This document shows, piece by piece, positions 1 through 9,300 of a DNA stretch of 26,333 bases; within the stretch, counting starts at the first letter, position 1; the number at the start of each line of letters is the position of its first letter. The notes under the pieces were generated by a model. It saw nothing but the letters and a program-made list of their open reading frames with translations, made no database searches and was not told the DNA's origin. This DNA comes from a virus. The stretch is taken from IMG/VR virus record IMGVR_UViG_3300025402_000057, positions 1 through 26,333 of that record. One strand, given 5' to 3'. Both the position numbers and the translations under genes were made by a program.

Positions 1-963
1 ACCTGTAGTACCTTGAGAACCTGTAGTACCTTGAGAACCTGTAGTACCTTGTGAACCTGTAGTACCTTGAGAACCTGTAGTACCTTGTAATCCTTGAATT
101 CCCTGGATACCTGTAGTACCTTGAGAACCTGTAGTACCTTGTGATCCTGTAGTACCTTGAGAACCTGTAGTACCTTGTGAACCTGTAGTACCTTGAGTTC
201 CTTGATTACCTTGTAATCCTTGTATACCCTGGATACCTGTAGTACCTTGAGAACCTGTAGTACCTTGAGAACCTGTAGTACCTTGTGAACCTGTAGTACC
301 TTGAGTTCCTTGATTACCTTGTAATCCTTGTATACCCTGGATACCTGTAGTACCTTGAGAACCTGTAGTACCTTGAGTTCCTTGATTACCTTGTAATCCT
401 TGTATACCCTGGATACCTGTAGTACCTTGAGAACCTGTAGTACCTTGAGAACCTGTAGTACCTTGAGTTCCTTGATTACCTTGTAATCCTTGAATTCCCT
501 GGATACCTGTAGTACCTTGAGAACCTGTAGTACCTTGTATACCTTGTAATCCTTGTATACCCTGGATACCTTGAGTTCCTTGAGTTCCTTGTGATCCTGT
601 AGTACCTTGAGTTCCTTGATTACCTTGTAATCCTTGTATACCCTGGATACCTTGAGTTCCTTGAGTTCCTTGTGATCCTGTAGTACCTTGAGTTCCTTGT
701 GATCCTGTAGTACCTTGAGTTCCTTGATTACCTTGTAATCCTTGTATACCCTGGATACCTTGTCGTCCTTGAATTCCCTGATTACCTTGTAATCCTTGTA
801 TACCCTGGATACCTTGAGTTCCTTGAGAACCTGTAGTACCTTGTGAACCAGTAGTACCTTGTGATCCTGTAGTACCTTGTGAACCAGTAGTACCTTGAGT
901 ACCAGTACCAGTTGTTCCTTGAGTACCTTGATTGCCTTGTAATCCCTGGATACCTTGAACACC
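1..963 (-). repeat. 18-base tandem repeat array coding for Gly-X-Y
   Basis: The basic DNA unit is 18 bases (GSQGTT). It is interspersed with a longer module encoding GIQ GIQ GLQ GNQ GTQ. The marker string ctggatac recurs at 103, 229, 337, 409, 499, 562, 643, 751, 805 and 946. The first four spacings (126, 108, 72, 90) are multiples of 18 and the next four (63, 81, 108, 54) are multiples of 9. Many units are identical at the nucleotide level, not just in protein, which points to recent expansion or gene conversion. Confidence 0.95.
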
Positions 964-1068
964 ATAAGAACCTGCACCAACAAAAGTAGAAGAAGAATGA
1001 ACTACTTTTTCGGTACCTTGATTAATTTTTACATTAATGGAAGATGGAGGAGTTACTGTAACTTTCAT
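1..1068 (-). CDS. Collagen-like tail fibre protein, 3' part cut by window edge
   Basis: The frame begins at the ATG at 1068 and stays open to base 1, giving at least 356 residues and no stop. The first 35 residues are a short non-repetitive head, presumably for attachment to the virion. From about residue 36 the protein is Gly-X-Y triplets: GTT, GSQ, GIQ, GLQ, GNQ, GTQ and one GRQ. I see no proline in the triplets; Thr and Gln fill the Y position. One phase break (GT instead of GXY) lies near residue 53. Collagen-like segments in phage fibres form rigid triple-helical stalks, so this is probably a stalk with a host-binding tip beyond the window. The start is supported by AAGGT eight bases upstream and a 9-base gap to the preceding stop. 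Last gene of the minus-strand block seen here. The repeat class is clear; the exact role is inferred. Confidence 0.85.
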   Translation of the reverse strand, partial: MKVTVTPPSSINVKINQGTEKVVHSSSTFVGAGSYGVQGIQGLQGNQGTQGTTGTGTQGTTGSQGTTGSQGTTGSQGTTGSQGTQGIQGIQGLQGNQGIQGRQGIQGIQGLQGNQGTQGTTGSQGTQGTTGSQGTQGTQGIQGIQGLQGNQGTQGTTGSQGTQGTQGIQGIQGLQGIQGTTGSQGTTGIQGIQGLQGNQGTQGTTGSQGTTGSQGTTGIQGIQGLQGNQGTQGTTGSQGTTGIQGIQGLQGNQGTQGTTGSQGTTGSQGTTGSQGTTGIQGIQGLQGNQGTQGTTGSQGTTGSQGTTGSQGTTGSQGTTGIQGIQGLQGTTGSQGTTGSQGTTGSQGTTGSQGTTG

Positions 1069-1077
1069 TTATTACCT

Positions 1078-1422
1078 TTACGGTGTTGTTACAGCGGGAG
1101 ATACAAAAATTTGTCCTTCTAATACACGAGAAACAACATTCGTATCGGTATCACGAATAATTACATCATATACTAATTTACCTGCGGGAATGTTTGCTGT
1201 AATTGCGGAATTTGCTGATAGTTGGATAATGCCATTATTCGCATCATAGATTGAAGCATCAAAAGTTAATATAACATCATTTGAATAGTAGGAACGCTTG
1301 GCTTGACTTTTTACTGTAAAGCCAGTTAAATTATATGGTACAGAATTATCAGCATCAAGAGTTATTTGATTTATGAAGTCGGTACCTTGTTCTAAAAACT
1401 GATCTGAATATCCGGCTGCCAT
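1078..1422 (-). CDS. Small virion protein, BppU-like N-terminal domain type
   Basis: This 114-residue protein starts with MAAGYSDQFLEQGTDF and continues with a conserved-looking PYNLTGFTVKSQAKRSY stretch. It then has alternating beta strands ending in a segment about interpretation as bounded units (AGKLVYDVIIRD, then RVLEGQIFVSP). This pattern (a Gly-Thr/Ser-Asp/Asn start, a DLTGY-like motif, a final EG-x-I-x-VSP strand) is typical of the small beta-sandwich proteins beside fibre genes in T4-like cyanophages, and resembles the baseplate upper protein (BppU) N-terminal domain. The ATG at 1422 directly abuts the preceding stop (1423-1425), with AAAAGG just upstream. It lies between the S74 fibre and the collagen-like fibre, so an adaptor or fibre-attachment role is plausible but inferred. 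Confidence 0.6.
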   Translation of the reverse strand: MAAGYSDQFLEQGTDFINQITLDADNSVPYNLTGFTVKSQAKRSYYSNDVILTFDASIYDANNGIIQLSANSAITANIPAGKLVYDVIIRDTDTNVVSRVLEGQIFVSPAVTTP

Positions 1423-3144
1423 TTATTTACCTTTTAGTTCGTCTACTTCCTGTTTAAGTTCCTTAATAGCTTCCAATAATATACCAATTATACCATTATA
1501 ATTTAATGTTTTAAAACCATTATTCATTGTAACAAGTGAAGGAACAATTTGTTCTACTTCTTGTGCTATTAAACCAACTGAAGATTTTCCACTATCTTTA
1601 AATTCAAAAGTGAAACCATTTAAATTTTGAACAATATTTAAAGCATTTTCTATTTTTTGTATGTTTGTTTTTTGGTTTATATCAGATAAAGAATCAAATA
1701 TAGTTGCTAATAGTGTTCCTGTCGAAGGATTAAAATTTAAACCTGTGCTGCTTGTGTTTGCTGTTAATAAAGAACCTGAAACAACCTGTGATAATAAAGG
1801 ATAATAAATTGTATTAGTTGAATTATCATCAGTAATATTAGTCAATGTAATTAATGTATTAGATGCTGATGTTATTCTTCCAAATGAGTCAACTGTAATA
1901 GATGGAACAGTGCTTGTATTACCATAAGTTGTAGCAGTAACACCTGTAGTACCTAAACCAATAGCAACTACTCCTGTAGAAGCATTAGCCGTTAATTGTC
2001 CAGAATTTGCATAAATTGATGTTCCTGGAGGAACTGTAATTGATGTATTCGATATAGCAATAATTCTACCATTAGCGGCAACTGTAATAGAAGGTATTGA
2101 TGTAGAATTTCCTGTTGTTCCTGGAGTTATTGATACAAAAGTATAATCAGAATTTGCTACAGGAGATGTAGATTGAGCAATACCTAATGCTTGATTTGCT
2201 ATTAGTAAAGTTGATATAATAGAATTATTCAGAGTATTTGCTGCTGATGCTGTTGCAATCAAAGAAGAATTTGAAGTTGTTACAGAATTAGTCAAATACT
2301 CTGATGTTAATAATTTATTATAGGTTAAAGATCCAACATCTAAAATATCCCAATACTGAGATGATTCATTCCAGCGAATAGAAGCATTTGCACCAGGACT
2401 TCTATAAACATTATAGTAAGCATATGAAGGATTTGGACTGGATGCACTTAAAACGAATTGTGGTGTATTATATACAGTAGAACCACTAACAGTAAAATTT
2501 CCACTTACGGAAAAATTATTTGCTGAGAAATTGTTGGATACATTTAAATTTCCACTGATTGTACCTCCAGACAATGGAAGATATGTTGTATCAATATATG
2601 TTTTTAATCTTATGCCATTTTCATAAACGGGCCCAGAATATAATGAACCTACAACAGATAAACTTCCACTCACATTAGCATCAGAACGAACCAATAATGT
2701 ATTTGAATTTGCTAAACCACCAACAGTTAAAATTCCACTCACATTAGCATTGCCACCAACAGTTAAAATTCCATTAATATTAGCATTATTTGAAACAGTC
2801 AATCCAGTTCCAGAAGATAATGCTAATAACTGTCCTCCAATATTAGCCTGCCCAGAATTAGTTAATCCTAAAGTTGTATTAGTGAAATATACTTGACCAT
2901 CAACACGAAGATTATTTTGAATATATCCAGAAGAACCAGTTCCTAAAACTTGGAGTGTGCTATAGAAGTATGCGGGTCCGTTTGCAGAAAAAGCATTAAC
3001 AGGATCACTAACAATAAGAGTACCTTGAGTTTTATTATAACTACCAGAAGCAAGAGTATTATTTTCTTGAACCAATTTATTGGTAGTAATAACCCAATCA
3101 CCAAAAGTGTTTGCGTAACTAAGTAGTGTAACTGTATTAGCCAT
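1423..3144 (-). CDS. Tail fibre with C-terminal S74 intramolecular chaperone domain
   Basis: This 573-residue protein is rich in Asn, Ser, Thr and Gly. It has repeated strand-turn units (ILTVGG and NVSG types, residues about 120-210) and a trimeric-fibre motif YLPLSGG near residue 190. The C-terminal 90 residues match the peptidase S74 / endosialidase-type chaperone family: SDINQKTNI (Ser487-Asp488), GLIAQEVEQIVPSLV, then a terminal coiled coil (LLEAIKELKQEVDELKG). In this family the domain trimerises, helps the fibre fold, and cuts itself off between the Ser and Asp that are present here. The ATG shares one base with the preceding stop (TGATG), implying coupled translation. Host binding by the mature fibre is inferred. 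It sits where T4 has its short tail fibre genes, but I see no gp12 similarity. Confidence 0.85.
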   Translation of the reverse strand: MANTVTLLSYANTFGDWVITTNKLVQENNTLASGSYNKTQGTLIVSDPVNAFSANGPAYFYSTLQVLGTGSSGYIQNNLRVDGQVYFTNTTLGLTNSGQANIGGQLLALSSGTGLTVSNNANINGILTVGGNANVSGILTVGGLANSNTLLVRSDANVSGSLSVVGSLYSGPVYENGIRLKTYIDTTYLPLSGGTISGNLNVSNNFSANNFSVSGNFTVSGSTVYNTPQFVLSASSPNPSYAYYNVYRSPGANASIRWNESSQYWDILDVGSLTYNKLLTSEYLTNSVTTSNSSLIATASAANTLNNSIISTLLIANQALGIAQSTSPVANSDYTFVSITPGTTGNSTSIPSITVAANGRIIAISNTSITVPPGTSIYANSGQLTANASTGVVAIGLGTTGVTATTYGNTSTVPSITVDSFGRITSASNTLITLTNITDDNSTNTIYYPLLSQVVSGSLLTANTSSTGLNFNPSTGTLLATIFDSLSDINQKTNIQKIENALNIVQNLNGFTFEFKDSGKSSVGLIAQEVEQIVPSLVTMNNGFKTLNYNGIIGILLEAIKELKQEVDELKGK

Positions 3145-3374
3145 CAGTTGTCTGAACCTTTATTTAAAAGTTGTAACATTATTTTTTTTATTTCATCCAT
3201 ATCATTTTTGATGCTTTTAATTTCTGATTGTACTATATTTATTTCGTTTTTTTCTTTAGATATTTTATTTAATTGTTGTTCATATAAACATCCCGATGGA
3301 TCATTATTAATTAATGCCATAGTTTTTGTGTCCCTAATATAATTTGTTCCTTTTACATTCACAAATCTTTCCAT
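3144..3374 (-). CDS. Small coiled-coil virion-associated protein
   Basis: Taken from the ATG at 3374, the product is 76 residues. An in-frame TTG at 3380 also exists, but it overlaps the previous stop and sits only two bases from the AGGAAA Shine-Dalgarno sequence; the ATG is 8 bases from AGGA and is preferred. The N-terminal half (MERFVNVKGTNYIRDTKTMALINND) looks like a compact conserved module that I associate with small hypothetical proteins in baseplate clusters of T4-like marine phages. Residues 33-72 are a Lys/Glu/Ile-rich helix with heptad character and probably form a coiled coil. It lies between the giant DUF4815 protein and the S74 fibre, sharing one base with the fibre start, so it may be a fibre chaperone or trimeric connector. 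The function is unknown. Confidence 0.7.
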   Translation of the reverse strand: MERFVNVKGTNYIRDTKTMALINNDPSGCLYEQQLNKISKEKNEINIVQSEIKSIKNDMDEIKKIMLQLLNKGSDN

Positions 3375-3376
3375 AA

Positions 3377-6300
3377 TCAATTTCCTGCCGGTAATGCTAA
3401 TATGCTCAAAGCAGTTAAATAAGGAACTTTGGTATTATCATTGGTAGTTAGAACAATTTTCAATTCCACCTGATTAAACAAGGTGTATGTTGTTCCAGAT
3501 GAATTGATATATGAGAGTTTGTTGTTAGCAACTCCGTTAATTCCAGGTGCTCCAACTAAAGAAACCAAATTGTTTTCTGATTGTGAATATGATGATCCAT
3601 TATTAACCGTAGTCATTAATTGCCAGTTTGTTGATGTGATATTACCCGGATCATTTAAATTTTGAACACGATAGAATACATAAATGTTTGTTCCAATAGG
3701 TCTATACGCTGTATAATAAGTTCTCAAATCACCCGAAATATTTGTTGCACCTATAGTAATCAGTTTAGAAATATATCTGGCAATAGCATTTCCTCCCGTC
3801 GGAGAAAATTCAGAAGAAATAGTTACTACAGCATTTGCATTACCACTTCTTGTTGTTGAATCGAGAACGGTGATTATTGGTGTGTTCAAGTAACCGGCAC
3901 CCGAATTAATTAAATATACTGACTGAACGGTGTTGCCTGATAAAGTTAAACCAGCAGTGGCTTGTGTTCCTCCAGATATATCCGGAGAAGAAACAGATAC
4001 ACTAGCCGTATTAACATTGTATCCGGATCCTCCAGATATTACCGAAATATTATTATTACTCAAATTTAAATTATTAATAGACCATTGAATATTGTATAGT
4101 GTTAATCCATCATCAGAAATAAAAGGTGACATTCTATCATCAACGCTGCTTAGTGTTGCAAACATTGTAAATGAATTTGATGTGTTTGCTTGCAACATGC
4201 GAGGTCCTTGTCCATCATTCAAATTTTCATTAACAAAATTAGGAGCACCATATTTACCAGGAATTATTGATTTTTCTACATCAAGATTACCAGTAGACAT
4301 TAATTGTGCTTGATAACTATAACTAATATTAGTGTTCGTTGGAACATAATCAGTTGTTGTAAAATTCAATTCATCCATTTCATTATCATTTGTTGTTACT
4401 GTTCCTTGAATATTATTAACCAAACTAAGGTCGTAATAAGCCTGTATATCTTGTGTGGCCAATTTTCGAGTAGGACTTCCGTTAATAATATGGAAAGGTA
4501 TTTTAGGTTGGACTGTAGTGTTGAACACACATCTTTCAATTATAAACATTAGCGCTTGTGTTTGATCTCCATTCCATATTCCAGAATTTTGTGAATGGAA
4601 AAGATTTCCTGTATAAGGAACTGATCCAATTTTAGGAATAGTTGAAGAATAATTAACACAAGAGGCTAAAGCCAAATCATTTTGCCTTGCAATATGTAAT
4701 TGATATTCAGACGAAGGAGATTGAATTACGATAGCGTAATTAACTCCAGATTGAACATAACATGGAGCAGGAAATACAAATTCTGTCCATGTCGTATTGT
4801 CCAAATAATATGGAGTGTGTGAATAATTAACTCTTTCTGGTGTAAGAACAACGGTTGAATTATCTAATACTTTTCCATTAGGTTGTCCGTTAACAGTTTG
4901 AACAATAGACAATGTAACTGGTGAACTAGTTGTTGTTGCTTTGTTGTAGAAGAAAATTTTAACGGAAGATATGAACACACCATTGGGATAAGATTTTTTA
5001 TCAATTGTAAATGTTTGAGCAATAGGATCATTGATGTTTAATACTGTTCCCGGATTTACAACAATATTTTCCTGTTGGTCTATGGGTATAATTCTTCTAT
5101 CATCAGAGTCAACAGAAGGACTTAAATCATTATCAATATGTTTATCAATTAAACTACCACAATTAAAGACGCCTTCACACCAAGTGGTTGATGTTGACTG
5201 AACACTATTAACTCTATCATCAAATCTGAATACTTTTTTACCTGTCCTATATGTATTTTGTGGAATATTAAACACACCAAAAATATTTCCATCTTCATTG
5301 GTAGAAATTGTATGTAACACGTTATTTTTTTGTGCTAATATATAATTTGTATATGTTCCATTAATTGTGTATGTTGATGTGTAACCGGTATTGTATCCTA
5401 ATGAAATTGTTACAGGAGTATCAACGTTTACAATTCTAGTTGCAGCATTATATGATGTAATTTTTGCTGAACTATTAATAATTATGTTTTGTCCTGTTCC
5501 GCGATAAGATGATGTAATATTGATTGTTGACCCATTATAAAAATTTGTGTTACTAGCGTTTGCTGCAGGACTTAATGCAAACTGAGTAACACCAGAATAG
5601 AGTTTAACATCAGTATAATCCGTTCTGATTAACGAATTTCCAACATCTAATGGATTAATATTATGATTAGCCAAACTGAATAAAATATTACCCTTAGTAT
5701 TATTTCCTAAAATCCAATCTTGATCAGCAATAGCAAAACCCATATGATTATCATAATTACGATAATCGCTGTATCCATATCTGTAACAATATGATTTAAT
5801 TCTTATTGTATGATATCCTGATGTATGGTTGTATGAATATTTAACAGGATTTCCGTATCTACTCCATAATGTTACGTTTGTATAAGTGTCGTATACCAAA
5901 ACACCATCAATCCATATTTGATATGAACCAACAGCATCAATATGATGATGATATGTTCCTGATGTTGTAAAATTTACATTGAATGTTCTGTCCCAATAAG
6001 AATCATTTCCGTCTTGGTCAGACCAAACGCCATGATTGTTTAAGAAAACACTATAACCAAGGAATGTTCTTCTGAACAAATAACCGGTATATCCAACATA
6101 ATCAACAAAACCATTTCCTACAGATGTTACTGTTCCTGAAGCATGTACATTGACGATATGAGGAGTTAAATTGGTTTGATGTCCAAAAGCAGTATTTGCT
6201 GTATAATTTCCATTTCCATCAAATTCAGCATTTGAAATTATATTAGTTACATATGTATTTAAATTATATTTGAAATTCTTAATTCCATGGAAATTTTCTT

Positions 6301-9300
6301 GTCCTAATACATAAAGACGAACTTTTTGTCCTACTCCACCATAATTATACACTCCAACAACCGTTCCATAAGGATAAAATTGATTTGTTATATAATCTTT
6401 ATATCCTATAACATCATCTTCATCAAATAAACCAGATACATTTGACAATTCAATAATATCCAGATTAACAAAATGATCACTAATATCATCATTATCAAAC
6501 CATGTTCTAATAGGATAATTGAGTTTTAATCCTTTACCCCTCAATACCAATTGTTGTGGTTTTATATAGGGTTGTAATCCGTCATTTGTTATGTAACCAT
6601 TATTCAAGACATATGGAGAACCAAGATTAGACACTACAGAAACCGCAGGATTTTGTGTTCCTGGTATTGATTGCCAATTCACAACATTTAATGTATTGAG
6701 ATTATAAACATTATCTGTTGTTTGAACTAAATTTCTAGGATCAGCAATAACGTTATCAGGATCAAAATCTTTATCGACCCATGTATCAACAGGAGGATCT
6801 ATTTTGCAAACACCTTGAAAAATAGCAGTTGTAAATGGATTTGGATAGACAGTATTACTTGCTAATGATTGAACAACTATTGCTGTATTACTATAAGGCA
6901 AAGAAAAATAATTGGTTGTTTTACTAACTTTATTAACAGCAAATCCTAACGATGCTGCTACACTAGAAGAAAAATTACCTAATCCATTTATAACGGTAGC
7001 GGATTGTAAAGGATAATTTTCTATTGTTTGTGACGCTGTAAGCCTGTTCTGCAACGAATCTATTGATGCTGAAAAATAAGGATTAGATGTGTCTGCGATT
7101 ACCAAAGAAGTGAAATCATCAACAACGATACCAGTGTTTAATCTATCTATACCATTATCATCTGGTACTGTTGTGGTCATTGCTGTTTTTTCTGATTCTT
7201 TCAGTTCATCATAGACATAATCAACTCGTCTTTCTAATTCAGTAATATCTTGCATCCTCCAACGGCGATGATATACTTTTTCCATTGAAAGATTTGGTAA
7301 TATCCCTTTTGGTGCTTCTGAAGGTAAGAAAGCAGTATAAGGATCATGATATATTTTTGCTATCAATAAAGACGCATCAGGTTGGACAGGGAAAGTGGGT
7401 TTAATTGACGACTTTCCTTGTACTATTTGGAAATTTTTATCTTTGCTTAATACTAAAATATCATTTCTTCCGAGATAATATGAATAATTTCCAGTGAAAT
7501 TTGTTAAATCTTGTGGAATATAATATCCAAAATCATTTGTTGGACTTGGAGATGATGTATAATCAAAAATAAATGCGGATGTTGCATTTTTTCTAGTGGG
7601 TCTAAAATCTATACAATCCCGGAGATTGTATACTGTTCCATTTTTGGCTGTATATGAAGGAATTAAAGCATAATTTTCACCACTTCCTGCATATGATTGA
7701 TAACTAAAATATCCATCACCACCCGAGTGTTTATAGTAATTGAAAACAACTAAAATATTTCCTTTAGGAACTGGAGCACCAGGATTCAAAGAAATGTAAG
7801 CATGGTTGTATATTGAATCTTGTTGGCCATTATTAAATGTAAAATTACTAGTTACATTATATAATGAATTTGTCAACATACTTAATGTGGGAGGAGTAGA
7901 AGGTGATCCTGTATCAATAATTGTAACAATATTTTTAACATCAGAAATATACAGAGATTGTTTTTGTCCTACTCCAACAAGAGATTGATTATTAATATAG
8001 ACCTGTCCATTTACCAAATCAATAAATGTATTTGAATTGATAATACCAGATGGTCCTGTATTTGAAACTAGAGAAGTGTTTCCTGAAATTAATGTTTTGT
8101 TTTTTAATATATAAGAACTGTCAGCACTATTTACATTGACTTTTGCAATTATTGTTAATGTTGTTGATGGAGTCTTGTAATGTGTCGATGAAAATGTTGC
8201 TGTTTTAGAATCAGCAGAAATAGTAACCGTGTTGCCAGCAGAACAAAAATCAAGAATTGTTCCAATAGAACCATTATTTGCTGTATCAGTTGTGTTTGTT
8301 AGGATTACTGTATAATTTTGCTTGATCGCGTCTGTGGATAAAGTTCCGCCTCCATTTCCACCCTCAAAAGTAATAGCACCAAGACCATCAGTAATAGTAA
8401 TAGATGCTGTTGGAGTTCCTCCTACCAAAGAAAGTGGAATTCCTCTAAATTCTTTAACTGATGAATAACTAGTGCCAGAAACCGAAGCAACATAAGGTTC
8501 GCCAAGAGAATATATTAATTGAGGATTTATTGGATTTAAATATAATGTAGGATTTGAAGATAATCCAAGAAGTTTTCCTTCTAAATTTATATTAGCATAA
8601 GCAGAATTGACTGTGTTTGCTAAAGATTCAACATCACCAGTTTTAAATCTTAATGAAAAATTTGAAGTTGTGTTTGGATTAAATGAAAAATTAGGAGAAA
8701 CTGTTGCTGTTTTTGTAGTATTGTTATATGAAGAAATTGTTCCCGAATAACCTGATCCTATTCCAGAATCAATAGTTAGTGTTACTCCAGAATACGAATT
8801 TGCAATACTAGAAAATTTATTGTTTGGATCATAAAAGGTTATAGTGTTGGTTGTTCCACTTGATGCATTAGATGATAAAATATTTGTACCAATATCATGA
8901 ACATACGCTTTAAATACATAAGATGCTGTATTGGAATCTGTGGTATTATGATCGTATGTTAAATTTCTGATATATCCAGAACCCACAAGGGTAGAGTTAT
9001 ATGTATTAGTATTTGCTGTATTGATAAGATTTGTGGGCACCAAATGCAAATCAACATGCATACCGGTAGTAACATCAAATACTCCTGTTACAGTATCAAC
9101 ATAAAAATATGAACCATACTCAACAAAAAGAGTATTTGTATTTTGTGTAGAGGTATCTCTTGCACGATTATTGGTTAAAACTAGTGTTCCTTGATTTTCT
9201 AAACGATAACCATGAACATATGCGAGACCATTACCAATATTTAAATCATACAATGAACTATTTGGATCGGTTACAGCGGTAAGATTAAAATTCTTTACGA

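Noticed and set aside
1-963. CRISPR-like array
   Set aside because: The repeats have no unique spacers and keep one reading frame of Gly-X-Y throughout; they are coding repeats.
1037-1249. Plus-strand 70-residue open frame opposite the fibre genes
   Set aside because: It is antisense to two well-supported minus-strand genes, has no family-like pattern, and the codon pattern fits the minus strand.
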